Positions 1 through 8,412 of a DNA stretch of 64,000 bases are shown here, one piece after another. The DNA lies in contig DASVQC010000062.1 of assembly GCA_036389335.1 (NCBI GenBank), forward strand, positions 1-64,000, in the 5' to 3' direction. The position numbers were made by a program, and so were the translations under genes. Origin of the DNA: JAIVGV01 sp036389335. Lineage in GTDB: Bacteria > Acidobacteriota > Blastocatellia > Pyrinomonadales > Pyrinomonadaceae. Each line of letters starts with the position of its first letter. Position 1 is the stretch's first letter. The notes below the pieces were generated by a model. That model had not been told where the DNA came from. It ran no database searches and saw only the letters and a list, made by a program, of their open reading frames with translations.

Positions 1-40
1 CCCCGCCCTGCACGCCCGCGCGAGGCGTGCAGGGGCGGGG
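1..40. terminator. GC-rich hairpin at window edge
   Basis: Two arms (about 1-16 and 24-40) are complementary apart from one extra G. There is no clear T-run. It could end a gene lying to the left of the window. The 150 bases that follow, up to the first gene, hold nothing else I can support. Confidence 0.35.
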
Positions 41-188
41 CCCGCCCGTACACTTATCACGCCCGCCCGTAATCCCTCGCCTACAACATAATGCGTGAGG
101 GGTACTACCCACGCGCACTATTTTGTGGTAGATTCCGCGCGAACGATTATCGTCCCCCGGCTCGCGAGCCCCCTGCCGTGATGTGCCA

Positions 189-1169
189 ATGAAGAAGCCG
201 CTCCTCTCCTTCGCCTTACTAGTCGTCGCGGGCTGCGCCCCCGCGCGCGCCCAACACAGCCGACCCCGCGCCGACGCGAAGCGCCGCGCCGCCGACGCGC
301 CGCTCGTCTTCCTCGACAGCACGCGGGAGCGCGACGGGCTGAAGGGCCCCGTGCGCCGCGTCGAGACGGTGGTCGTGAAGGTGGAGTCCGACGGGCGCGC
401 GCGGGCCGAGAAGTCGCGCTCGCTCCTCGAACGCACGGTCTACGACGAGGCCGGGCGGCGCGTCGAGAACGAGACCTACCCGGTCGTCGGCAACACGCGC
501 GGCGACGAGATTCATAAGTACGACGCGCAGGGGAACCTCTCGGAGACCGTCGTGCGCGACGCGCGCGGCGCGGCGCTCAGCCGCACCGTCTACGAGTACG
601 AGTTCGACGCCTTCGGCAACTGGGTGAAGATGACCGCCTCGGTCGCCGTCGTGAGGGCGGGCAAGGCCGGGTTCGAGCCCGTCGAGGTGACGAACCGCAC
701 CATCACCTACTACCAGACCGGCGAAGAGGCAGGCGCGCGAACGCCGACAGCCGCGGGCGCGCAGGTGGCGGCAGCCGCGAAAGAGAATCCGGGGAAAGAG
801 AATCCGGGGACAGAAAGTCCGGTCGCGGCCCGTGCCGTCGCGGAGAAGCCGCGCGAAGTTTCGCGCCCGGCGACCGCGAAGGGGCGGGAGATCGAAGTCG
901 GCCAGATCAACAACCGCGCCACGTCGCTGCCCAAGCCCGCCTTCGTGGTGACGGCGAGGCGGCTCGACGAGCCCGTCACGGTGTCGGTCGAGGTCGTCGT
1001 CGACGAGACGGGGCGCGTCGTCGAGGCGAGGGCGAGGAACGGCGCGGAGCCGCTGCGCGAGGCGGCTGAGGCGGCGGCGCGGCGCACGACGTTCCTGCCT
1101 TTCCGCGCGGGCGGTCGCCCGGTCAGGGCGCGCGGGACGTTGAGCTTCGCCTTCAACTTCTCGCCGTGA
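189..1169 (+). CDS. Lipoprotein with TonB-like C-terminal domain
   Basis: A 326-residue predicted lipoprotein. The N-terminus MKKPLLSFALLVVAGC carries a lipobox ending at Cys16. Residues about 50-175 contain YD/RHS-like stretches (YDEAGRR, YDAQGN, FDAFGNW), as in extracytoplasmic proteins with RHS-type strands. An Ala/Glu/Pro-rich linker with a short repeat (ENPGKENPG) leads to a TonB C-terminal-like domain at about 240-326 (ATSLPKPAF, VVVDETGRV, ending in SFAFNF). TonB-type domains normally contact outer-membrane receptors, but no exbB/exbD or receptor gene is nearby, so the partner is unknown. A GTG two codons upstream (183) is an alternative start; neither has a strong ribosome site. The family assignment of the C-terminus is good; the biological role is not known. 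Confidence 0.8.
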   Translation: MKKPLLSFALLVVAGCAPARAQHSRPRADAKRRAADAPLVFLDSTRERDGLKGPVRRVETVVVKVESDGRARAEKSRSLLERTVYDEAGRRVENETYPVVGNTRGDEIHKYDAQGNLSETVVRDARGAALSRTVYEYEFDAFGNWVKMTASVAVVRAGKAGFEPVEVTNRTITYYQTGEEAGARTPTAAGAQVAAAAKENPGKENPGTESPVAARAVAEKPREVSRPATAKGREIEVGQINNRATSLPKPAFVVTARRLDEPVTVSVEVVVDETGRVVEARARNGAEPLREAAEAAARRTTFLPFRAGGRPVRARGTLSFAFNFSP

Positions 1170-1221
1170 GGTCGCGAGGCGGCGACGCCGCCCGAGGCCC
1201 TTCAGTTCAGAGTGCGGCAGC

Positions 1222-1345
1222 GTCCTGATTTGATCTTACTCCGTGCGCCCTCCGTGATCTCTGTGACTCCGTGGTGAGTGTTTCCGAACCATACCTCACC
1301 ACGGAGACACGGAGGACACGGAGGGCGCACGGAGGAAAGACGGAA
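1222..1345. repeat. Long palindromic repeat, family 1, copy A
   Basis: Two complementary arms (1241-1278 and 1295-1332, 38 bases each with few mismatches) around a short loop. The arms are built of the motif CACCACGGAGGCACAGAGG and its complement. The outer flank GTCCTGATTTGAT matches the outer flank of the copy at 19917. It fills the gap between the first two genes. Confidence 0.85.
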
Positions 1346-1398
1346 CCGAGACGCCACTCGGGGTTTGAAAACGCGGGAAGCACCCGGGGAAGTAGAAA

Positions 1399-2472
1399 TT
1401 GGAAAACGTAGAGCGCACGCAGTTCGTCGTCTTAACGGGCCACTTGGACGACCGCCCGCTGCCCGATCTCGTCAGGACGCTGCGGGCGCAGAGGAAGTCC
1501 GGGCGGTTGCAGGTCGAGTACCCGGACGCGCCCGGCGCGTTCTTCTTCGAGGACGGCCAGCTCGTCGACGCGCAGCTCGGTTCCCTGCGCGGCGTAGAGG
1601 CCCTCTACGCCGCGCTCTCCCTGCGCGGCGCGGCGTTCAACTTCAACCCGCTCGTGCGCCCGCCCGAACGCAGCATCGACCGGCAGGGGCAGAAGTTCAT
1701 CAGCGACTTGGTGGAAGTCCCGCGCCGCGAAAATCTCTCGGAGATCAGGGCCGTGGGCAGGGAGCTGCGCGAGCAGCAGTCGGCGCCGCGCGAGCTGCCG
1801 CCCGCGCCGCAGACCGCGCTGGTGCGGCTTGAGCCCGCGGCGGCGGCGGCGTTAACGGCCCCGCTCGAAGCCCGGCTCGAAGCGGTGGAGCTGGCGATAG
1901 CGTCCGCCTCGCGGCGCTTCTCGCGCGAGCGCCTCGTCTACATGATCGCCATCGCGTTTCTGGTCGGGCTCACCGTCGTCACGGCGCTGCAAGCCATCTT
2001 CACGCCGATCAAGTCGGGGCCCGCGCCCGTGGCCGCGCAGGCGAACGCCAAACCCGACGCCGCGAACGGATCGGTCGCCGCGGTCGCCGCCGACGCGACT
2101 CGCGCCGCGGCGACGACGCAGGCGGGCGTCAACAAAGTAGAGGCCGAGCGCGCCGCCCCGCCGCAGTCAACGGGCGCGGCGAAGAAGACCGAAGCCGCCG
2201 CGAGGCCGGCGACGCCCGCCGCGCAGTCGGCGCAGTCCGCCGCCCCGCAGAGGGACGCGCGAACGGCGGCGCAGGGTTCGCCCGCGCGCGGCGGCTACGT
2301 CGTGAACGTCCTGATGGAGGTGAAGGACGGGCGCGTGGCGGAGGCGCGCGTCTTGAACCCGCGGCCCGGCGCGGGCGCGTACGAGGCGCTCGCCCTGCGC
2401 ATGGCGCGCCAGCGTCGCTACCCGGACAACTTCACCGGCGGCGACACGTGGAAGATCAGAGTGAAGCCATGA
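1399..2472 (+). CDS. DUF4388 - transmembrane - TonB-like protein
   Basis: A 357-residue protein with a TTG start, chosen because GGGGAAG lies six bases upstream and the DUF4388 domain begins at once. Residues about 8-105 match DUF4388 (PatA N-terminal type: GHLDDRPLPDLV, KSGRLQVEY, FFEDGQLVDAQ), a domain found in regulatory and gliding-related proteins. A single hydrophobic segment spans about 179-201. A long Ala/Pro-rich linker follows, then a TonB-like C-terminal domain from about 295. The topology suggests a cytoplasmic DUF4388 head, one inner-membrane span and a periplasmic arm, joining an intracellular module to the envelope. Function beyond that is unknown. It is followed directly by an intrinsic terminator. 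Confidence 0.8.
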   Translation: MENVERTQFVVLTGHLDDRPLPDLVRTLRAQRKSGRLQVEYPDAPGAFFFEDGQLVDAQLGSLRGVEALYAALSLRGAAFNFNPLVRPPERSIDRQGQKFISDLVEVPRRENLSEIRAVGRELREQQSAPRELPPAPQTALVRLEPAAAAALTAPLEARLEAVELAIASASRRFSRERLVYMIAIAFLVGLTVVTALQAIFTPIKSGPAPVAAQANAKPDAANGSVAAVAADATRAAATTQAGVNKVEAERAAPPQSTGAAKKTEAAARPATPAAQSAQSAAPQRDARTAAQGSPARGGYVVNVLMEVKDGRVAEARVLNPRPGAGAYEALALRMARQRRYPDNFTGGDTWKIRVKP

Positions 2473-2476
2473 GGTG

Positions 2477-2516
2477 AAGCGCCGCGCGCGACGGGATCGC
2501 CCGCGGCGCTTTTTTG
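2477..2516 (+). terminator. Intrinsic terminator
   Basis: Stem AAGCGCCGCG / CGCGGCGCTT followed by a run of T, starting four bases after the stop codon at 2472. Confidence 0.8.
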
Positions 2517-2549
2517 TCGCGGCGGCGCGGCGGCGGTCGGGCGAGAGAG

Positions 2550-4007
2550 ATGCTGTTCATACGGAGCAACAATCTGGCGATCCGTCTCGGCGGGGCCGAA
2601 CGCCTGCGACTGCTCGACGCGCTCGCCGCGCGCGGGCACGCGCCGCTCGTGCGCGCCGCGCGCCGACGCCGCTTCGAGCTGCTGGTCGGCGGCGGCGTCG
2701 ACGACGAGGCGGTCGGGCCGGCGGCTGACGAGCTTGAGCGTCGCTGCGCCGCGCGGCACGAGTCGCGGCCCGCGGTCGGCGCGTACACGCCGGGCGAGCT
2801 CTTCTGCGCGGGCGACTGCGTGTTCTTCGTCTTGTTCGGCGAGTCGGCGGGGGAGGGATTGAGCGCCGGGATAGTTTACAACGTGGGGACGGGTGAGCCG
2901 CTGCTCAAGCTCGACCGCTTTTGCCGCGACGTGCGCGAGACCCTGATCAGGATCGAGAGGGGCGGGGAATCAGCCGAGGCGGGAGAGCCGCGCGAGCTGC
3001 CGTGCTGGAAGGCGCGCGCCGGGCAGTCGTCGCGGGGGCTGGCGCGCTTCATCGCCATCCAGCCGACCGACTTCGCCGTCGCCGCGCGCTGCCGCGGCGG
3101 GGCGCGCGAGTTCCTGCGCGCCTCCGAGCTGATGGAGAGTCATCCGGTGCGCCTCTTCCTGCGGCGCGTGCAGGAGATGCGCCGCGAGGGCTACACGCCG
3201 CGCCGCCTGCTGGCGGAGGCGAACGAGTCGGGCGGCGTCTCGGTCGAGAGGATGCTGGAGGCGGGGCTGCTGGAGCGCGAGGTGCGTGTGAGCTGCCGCA
3301 AGTCGGGCCACGCCTTGTTCGATCTGCCGACGCCCGACTCGCTCGCGGCGATCACGCTGAGCAAGGCGAAGTGCAGCCTGTGCGCCGCGCCCGTCGCCGA
3401 CGAGGTGGTCGAGGAGACCATCAACCCGACGTGGCTCGCCGTCACGCTGCTCGAAGACGGCGCGTGGCTCAATAATCGCGTCTATAAGATCATCCGCTCT
3501 TTGGGCGTGCCCGACAGCGAGATCGCGACCGGCCCCGCCTCGCCGCACGGCGAGTCCTACATCGCGGCGGAGGTGTGCGGCAACTCCTTCCTCTTCGTCA
3601 CGCGCGACGGCGACATGACGCCCGCCTTCGCGCGCCGCGTCGCCGAGACGGTCGCGGAGACCGAGGCCGCGCACCTCGTCGCCGTCACGACCGGCGCGGT
3701 CGAGGAGGAGGGCCGCCTGCGCCTCTACGAGTTCGCGTGGCGGAGGGCGCGCGACGGCAGGGACTTGGACATCACGCTCGTCGAAGGGCTCGACGCGGCC
3801 CGCGCCGAGATCGAGCGCGCCTTCGGTCGCGCGGTTCACCGCGAGCTGGCGCGCCGCCTCTTCCCGCTCGACGCGCCGCTCGGCTTCGGCGCGTCAAACT
3901 TCGTGCTCGACTGGTTCAGGCTGGCGGCGGAGACCGTCGCGAAGGCCGGCGCGGCGGGCGCGCTCGTGCCGCTCTTCCCCGATCTCGACCAGCGCGTCGC
4001 CTCCTGA
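2550..4007 (+). CDS. Unrecognised protein with possible Cys/His metal site
   Basis: 485 residues. I start it at the ATG at 2550, which has GAGAGAG just in front; an in-frame upstream start would run back through the terminator. I do not recognise a family. Visible points: a possible zinc-binding arrangement Cys249-x4-His254 then Cys275-x2-Cys278 (in CRKSGH and CSLCAAP), between an alpha-helical N-terminal half and a C-terminal half that alternates strands and helices (EVCGNSFLFVTRDGD, HLVAVTTGAVEEEG). The ending (LDWFRLAAETVAKAG) is amphipathic. There is no signal peptide or membrane span, so it is probably cytoplasmic. It stands alone between a terminator and a convergent SDR gene. Confidence 0.75.
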   Translation: MLFIRSNNLAIRLGGAERLRLLDALAARGHAPLVRAARRRRFELLVGGGVDDEAVGPAADELERRCAARHESRPAVGAYTPGELFCAGDCVFFVLFGESAGEGLSAGIVYNVGTGEPLLKLDRFCRDVRETLIRIERGGESAEAGEPRELPCWKARAGQSSRGLARFIAIQPTDFAVAARCRGGAREFLRASELMESHPVRLFLRRVQEMRREGYTPRRLLAEANESGGVSVERMLEAGLLEREVRVSCRKSGHALFDLPTPDSLAAITLSKAKCSLCAAPVADEVVEETINPTWLAVTLLEDGAWLNNRVYKIIRSLGVPDSEIATGPASPHGESYIAAEVCGNSFLFVTRDGDMTPAFARRVAETVAETEAAHLVAVTTGAVEEEGRLRLYEFAWRRARDGRDLDITLVEGLDAARAEIERAFGRAVHRELARRLFPLDAPLGFGASNFVLDWFRLAAETVAKAGAAGALVPLFPDLDQRVAS

Positions 4008-4060
4008 AGCGGCGCGCGGGCGTCCGACCCTCACCGCAAACTCACTCTCGGTACCCGGCA

Positions 4061-5026
4061 CTATTTTCTCGCGGGCGTCGTCTGCCCTTCGCCGAGGTAC
4101 TCTCTGGCGCAGCGCGCCAGCCCGTCGAGCCATTCGAGGTGACGCCGGAGTGGCCCTTTCATCATGTCGAACTCCGCGAGCTTCTTGCCGAAGTCGGGGC
4201 GGCGACCGTCGTAGTCGGTGAAGCCGTACTCGCGCGCGAGGCCGTAAGAGCTGAGCAGCGCGCCGGTGCGCCCGATGACTTTGCGGTCGGCGGCGAGCGC
4301 GGCCACGGCGCGACCGACGAAGAGGGGCGACTCGCTTTCGAGAAAAAACTTGTCCTTCTTCGCGCCGTCGCGCCAGTTCTCCTCCGTGACTTTGAAGTGT
4401 TCGAGCATGAACTCGGAGCGCAGGTAGCCCGGCGTGATCGCGACCGCCGCGACGCGGTGCGGGCGCAGCTCCTCGGCGAGCATCACGGCGAGCCCCTTCA
4501 GGGAGAACTTGACGAGCTGCGCGAGGATGTTGCCGCCGCAGAAGAGCAGATCGAACTCCGTGACCTCGACGACGAGGCCGCGCTTCCGCCTGATCATGAG
4601 CGGCGCGGCGTGCTTCGCCGTGATGACGTGCGAGAGCACCGCGTTCTCGTGGATCGCCAAGCCGTCCTTGAGTTCGGTCTCCCACGCGCGAGTCCACCCG
4701 GCCATCCTCATGTCGGAGCCCGCGACGTTGTTCACGAGCACGTCGAGCCGCCCGTGCTCTTCGTCGACGCGCCCGAAGAGCGCGCGCACCTGCGACTCGT
4801 CTGTGTGATCGACCCGCACGGGGACGCCGACGCCGCCCGCCTCTGCGACGAGCCCGGCGGTCTCTTCGACGGTCTCCGGCCTGCCGTAGGGCGAGGGGTG
4901 GCCCACGACGCTGCGGCCCGTGCAATAGACGGTCGCGCCCGCCTCGCCCAGAGCGCGCGCGATGCCGCGCCCCGCGCCCCGCGTCGCGCCCGCCACCACC
5001 GCCACCTTGCCTTTCAGACTCGCCAC
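4061..5026 (-). CDS. SDR-family oxidoreductase lacking the usual catalytic Tyr
   Basis: 321 residues from a GTG start. The Rossmann fold is clear: nucleotide-binding AGATRGAGRGIA at about 12-23 and LDVLVNNVAGS at about 93-103, with PGYLRSEFM after the active-site region, as in classical short-chain dehydrogenases. It most resembles the long SDR group with a C-terminal extension (TEENWRDG). The YxxxK motif, however, reads KFSLK: the position of the catalytic Tyr holds Lys (codon AAG, checked on the minus strand), while the second Lys is retained. The usual upstream Ser is also not evident (VVEVTEFD). It may be a non-canonical or inactive reductase; the substrate is unknown. It converges with the gene ending at 4007. 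Confidence 0.88.
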   Translation of the reverse strand: MASLKGKVAVVAGATRGAGRGIARALGEAGATVYCTGRSVVGHPSPYGRPETVEETAGLVAEAGGVGVPVRVDHTDESQVRALFGRVDEEHGRLDVLVNNVAGSDMRMAGWTRAWETELKDGLAIHENAVLSHVITAKHAAPLMIRRKRGLVVEVTEFDLLFCGGNILAQLVKFSLKGLAVMLAEELRPHRVAAVAITPGYLRSEFMLEHFKVTEENWRDGAKKDKFFLESESPLFVGRAVAALAADRKVIGRTGALLSSYGLAREYGFTDYDGRRPDFGKKLAEFDMMKGPLRRHLEWLDGLARCAREYLGEGQTTPARK

Positions 5027-5188
5027 CCGCGCGCCCCCCTTCCGAACCCTGCGGCGGCAAGTTTACAGAAAGGCGCGCTCGCGGTCTTGGCGTTTTTTGA
5101 TGTGGGGATTCGCGGCGCGACGAAGCTCAGGCGGAAACTAAGATTCGCCGCGGGGGCGCGGAGAAGTCGCAGGGGGCGCGGAGAGTAG

Positions 5189-5291
5189 AACGATGAATGA
5201 TGAATGATGAATGATGAATGATGAACGCGGAATGACGAACTGAAAGCAATCTGCTCTTACTTCATCGCTCATCGTTCCCACTTCATCGTTT
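5189..5291. repeat. Palindromic repeat, family 2, copy 1 (with 7-bp tandem expansion)
   Basis: A hairpin-forming element whose left arm contains five tandem copies of ATGAATG (about 5193-5226) and whose right arm carries CTTCATCG and CATCGTTC. It is flanked by CCGCGGGGGCGCGGAG-type sequence related to family 1. It lies between the SDR and AraC genes; nothing else is seen in this 276-base gap. Confidence 0.8.
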
Positions 5292-5302
5292 CGGGGGTCG
5301 TC

Positions 5303-6055
5303 TCAGCCGAGACGGCAGCTTCCGGGCGAGGAGTGGGTGAGCTTGCGGAACTGTTTGTAGAAGCGCCCGAGATCGTTGTAGCCCACTTCGCCGGAGACCT
5401 CGATGATCTTCTCGCCGCGCGCGAGGCGGAGCATCGCGTCGCTCGCGCGGAGCTGGTCGCGGTACGCGAGCGGCGGCATCCCGTAGTCGCGCTTGAACTG
5501 CCGCGTGAGGTGCGCGTGCGAGACTTTGAGGAGCGCGGCGACCCGCGCGATTGACGAGCCCGCGTCGCGGTACGACTCGTCGAGCGCGCGCTTCGCCCGC
5601 AGCGAGAGCGGCGACGGGCGCGTGCAGCGCTCTATGGGGCGGCCCTCGCGGCCCGCCGTCAGGGCTTCGAGCACTTCGCTCGGGCTCGACGCTCGCGCCC
5701 CCTCGTCGACCTCGACCAGCACGGAACGGCCCTCGCCCACGCGCGGCGCGCGCCCCTCGGCGGCGACGCCGACCCAGCGGCTGCGCACGTCCTCGAAGAC
5801 GATCTCGGTGATCGAGTGGGGGGCGTACAAGAGCCCGAAGCGGCGCGGCCCGACGCGCACCCGCGCGCCGTCCTGCACGTAGTAAACTTCGCCCGCGCCG
5901 AGCCGGTGCAGCTCGAAGAGCCAGCCGCCGCCCGAGACGAAGCAGCCCGACAGGCGGCCATCGACCTCCATCTCCTCCTCGATCCACACGAGCCCGCCCG
6001 CCAGCGCCTCGACCCTCCGCCGCGAGCGCACCGCGCCGCCGCCCGGCAGGGGCAT
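5303..6055 (-). CDS. AraC-family transcriptional regulator
   Basis: 250 residues from the ATG at 6055 (GGAG six bases upstream). A GTG at 6148, overlapping the stop of the upstream transporter gene by four bases and also preceded by GGAG, would add 31 low-complexity residues and is a real alternative. The N-terminal part is a cupin-like sensor (YYVQDGARVRVGP, LLYAPHSITEIVFEDV). The last 100 residues contain the two AraC helix-turn-helix units (IARVAALLKVSHAHLTRQF and IIEVSGEVGYNDLGRFYKQF). It sits immediately downstream of and probably co-transcribed with the EamA transporter, which it may regulate. The ligand is unknown. Confidence 0.87.
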   Translation of the reverse strand: MPLPGGGAVRSRRRVEALAGGLVWIEEEMEVDGRLSGCFVSGGGWLFELHRLGAGEVYYVQDGARVRVGPRRFGLLYAPHSITEIVFEDVRSRWVGVAAEGRAPRVGEGRSVLVEVDEGARASSPSEVLEALTAGREGRPIERCTRPSPLSLRAKRALDESYRDAGSSIARVAALLKVSHAHLTRQFKRDYGMPPLAYRDQLRASDAMLRLARGEKIIEVSGEVGYNDLGRFYKQFRKLTHSSPGSCRLG

Positions 6056-6144
6056 GACGTGCTCCACCGCCCCCGTCGCGCCGCCGCCGCGCGCTCCTTT
6101 ATCGCGCGCGCGCTCGTCGCGCGCGGCTGATGAAGTGGCCCGGC

Positions 6145-7044
6145 TCACGCGCCTGTTCTCCGGGTCGCCGCGTCTGCCGTGCGTCGCGGCAGGAGCAGCG
6201 CGACGCTCGTCAGGATGAGCGCGCCGCCGAGGGCCGTGCGCGCCGTCAGAGACTCTTCGAGCACTACCGCGCCGAGCACGACGGCGATGAGCGGTTCGGG
6301 GATCGACATCAACAGCAGTTTCATCGCGCCCATGCGGCGGAGCAGCCAGTAGTTCAGGCCGAACCCCACGACCGAGCCGACGACGGCGAGGTAGAGGAGC
6401 GAGGCCGTGGCGGTCTGCGTCCAGCGGAAGTGTAGCGGGTTGCCCTCGCGCGCGAAACCGAAAGCGAGGAGCGGGATCATGGCGGCGAGCATCTGCCCCG
6501 TCATCAGCGTCAGCGGATCGAGGTGGCCGCCGCGCGCCTTGACGACGACGTAAGCCAGCGCGACGCAGATCGCGCCGCCCGCGACCGCCGCCGAGCCCGC
6601 GAGCGCCGCCCACCCGGCGACCCTCAACTGATCGGAGAAGATGACGGCGACCCCGGCGACGCCGAGCGCGAGCGCGCCGAGCTTGGCCGGGGTGAAACGC
6701 TCTTCCGGCAGGAGGTAGTGGGCGAACGCCAGACCGAAGACGGGCGTGGCGGCTTGCAGCACCGCCGTCAGTCCCGAAGGGATGAACCGCGCGCCCCAGA
6801 AGAGCAGCGCGTAGTTCGCGCCTAAGAGCAGCAGCCCCGTCCCGGCGATGAACGCGAGGTCGCGCACGCCACGCGGGAGGCCCCTGCGCCGCGCGGCGAC
6901 GGCGGGCAGCAGCAACGCGACCGCGACCGCCAGCCTGATCCCGGCGAAACTCACCGGCGGCAGGTCGCGCAAGCCCAGCTTGATGAAGAGCCAGACCGTG
7001 CCCCACACGCAGCACGTGACGACCCACACGAGCGCCAGCCTCAT
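6145..7044 (-). CDS. EamA/DMT-superfamily transporter
   Basis: 299 residues starting at MRLALVWVV (ATG at 7044, preceded by GGAGGG about ten bases upstream; an upstream start at 7086 would only add a charged tail). Ten hydrophobic segments form two EamA repeats, the first beginning LALVWVVTCCVWGTVWLF with the typical WG near its end, the second with ALAYVVVKARG. Members export metabolites or amino acids through the inner membrane; the substrate cannot be read from sequence. The gene overlaps or nearly abuts the AraC regulator downstream, which suggests a regulator-exporter pair. Confidence 0.88.
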   Translation of the reverse strand: MRLALVWVVTCCVWGTVWLFIKLGLRDLPPVSFAGIRLAVAVALLLPAVAARRRGLPRGVRDLAFIAGTGLLLLGANYALLFWGARFIPSGLTAVLQAATPVFGLAFAHYLLPEERFTPAKLGALALGVAGVAVIFSDQLRVAGWAALAGSAAVAGGAICVALAYVVVKARGGHLDPLTLMTGQMLAAMIPLLAFGFAREGNPLHFRWTQTATASLLYLAVVGSVVGFGLNYWLLRRMGAMKLLLMSIPEPLIAVVLGAVVLEESLTARTALGGALILTSVALLLPRRTADAATRRTGA

Positions 7045-7140
7045 CGCGCCCCCGCCCTCCGTCCATGCCCGCCAAGTCCTCCGCACCGTCCGCCGCTTCT
7101 TTCGGCGTGATCGGCGCAGACAAGCATGAACGACTTCCCG

Positions 7141-8226
7141 TCAGAGTGGCAAGCCGGTCGGCTCCGGCCTGTGGCCGCGCAGGGCCGCGCTCGCCTCGTA
7201 GGCGACGCGCCGGGCGCGCATCACGTTGCCGAGCGGGCGGTGGTCCTCCGTCGCGTGCCAAGGGGTGAACGACAGCTTTTTCACCTCCTCGCTCAGCGCG
7301 TGCGTCGCCGGGTCGTCCAGATCGCATCGCGGGATGCGCAGTCGCGCGACCCTCACGAACGGCGCGTGCTCGGGCTCCCACTCGACGGAGGTGTCCTCGA
7401 TGGGGGTGTGCTCGTCGTCCACGTAGAACTGCAAGAGGAAGTCGAACATGAGGTCGCCCGCCCGCAGCCGATCGGCCAACTCTTCGCGGAGGAAGTCGTC
7501 GGTCAGGGGGCGGCTCTGCGGCTCGGGCGTGCCCTCGGCGGGCCGCACGGTGAACTTCACGGCGTAGGGGCCGAGCTTGATGGGCGCGGTGCCCGCGTAG
7601 TGCTCGGTCGCCATGCTGCGCACCTTGCTCAAGGCGACGGTGCCGGCGACGTCCGCGAGGATGCGCGCCGACTCGAAGACTCCCACCTCGCGGGCCAGCG
7701 TGACGGGCAGCGTGACGGGGTTGCGCGCCGCCCTGATGAAGGCGACGAACTGCCGTATGTCGCGCACCGTCGAGGTGACGGAGTGGCTCGTGGCGAGGAA
7801 GTCCTGCGTCACGGCGTCCTCGCGCCCGGGCAGCAGCTTGCGCCCCCCGACCCCGATCAGCTTGATCGCGATGCCGCGCGGCTCGTGGTGCTTATCCGGG
7901 TTGAGGTGGAAGTCGCCGTTGGAGAAGCGGACGAGCGCCGGGAAGACCCGCGGCGTGCCGAAGACGCCGAAGCGCGCGCACTCGGGCAGCCCGTCCAGAA
8001 CTTCAAACTCCGCCATCACTCCGGCGTGAGTCTTCGCGTGGAACCCGCGGAACAGCGCCTCACTCTGCGGCGACAGCTCACCTTTTCTCTGCCTCTCCGC
8101 GGCCTCCCGCGCCGCCTCCTGCTGCTGCTCCGCGATCTCTCTGGCGAAGTCGTCGAACAGCTCCTGCTCGCCGGGCTTGCTCTTCTCCTCCCACGCGGTG
8201 CTCGCGGCGGGCTCTGTTGGTGTCAT
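7141..8226 (-). CDS. Catalase-like heme protein
   Basis: 361 residues. It belongs to the small catalase-related proteins rather than to the full-length katE/katA group, which are about 480-750 residues. The distal His is likely His63 (GFHAKTHAG), heme-pocket residues include RFSNGDF and EPRGIAIKLIG, and the proximal ligand is likely Tyr343 in RRVAYEASAALR, matching the RxxxY pattern of catalases. PWHATEDHRPLGN is the usual C-terminal signature of this subfamily. An Ala/Glu/Gln-rich coiled-coil-like helix covers residues about 20-50. There is no signal peptide. Role: peroxide or organic hydroperoxide handling is inferred. It is monocistronic as far as visible. Confidence 0.85.
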   Translation of the reverse strand: MTPTEPAASTAWEEKSKPGEQELFDDFAREIAEQQQEAAREAAERQRKGELSPQSEALFRGFHAKTHAGVMAEFEVLDGLPECARFGVFGTPRVFPALVRFSNGDFHLNPDKHHEPRGIAIKLIGVGGRKLLPGREDAVTQDFLATSHSVTSTVRDIRQFVAFIRAARNPVTLPVTLAREVGVFESARILADVAGTVALSKVRSMATEHYAGTAPIKLGPYAVKFTVRPAEGTPEPQSRPLTDDFLREELADRLRAGDLMFDFLLQFYVDDEHTPIEDTSVEWEPEHAPFVRVARLRIPRCDLDDPATHALSEEVKKLSFTPWHATEDHRPLGNVMRARRVAYEASAALRGHRPEPTGLPL

Positions 8227-8412
8227 GAGGGGCCTCCCGACTCGGACGGGATGATTTATAGTGGTCTCGTGAATATATGAGGTAATCCGTGAAAATATTT
8301 CAAGGGCGGGCGGGGCCTTAAAAATCGGGAACCGGGGCGTGGCCCCCCACGGCGGCCCTCGCGCGGGCGTGGGCGGGACGGCCCCTTGTCGGGCGAGAGC
8401 CGCGACCGGACT

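Noticed and set aside
1278..1832. A 184-codon open frame at the start of the DUF4388 gene
   Set aside because: Overlaps it in another frame and begins inside a hairpin repeat; sequence is low-complexity Arg/Ala.
5303..7381. A 692-codon minus-strand frame joining AraC and transporter regions
   Set aside because: Only the last third (from 6055 or 6148) matches AraC; the upstream part is out of frame with the EamA transporter, which is clearly encoded there.
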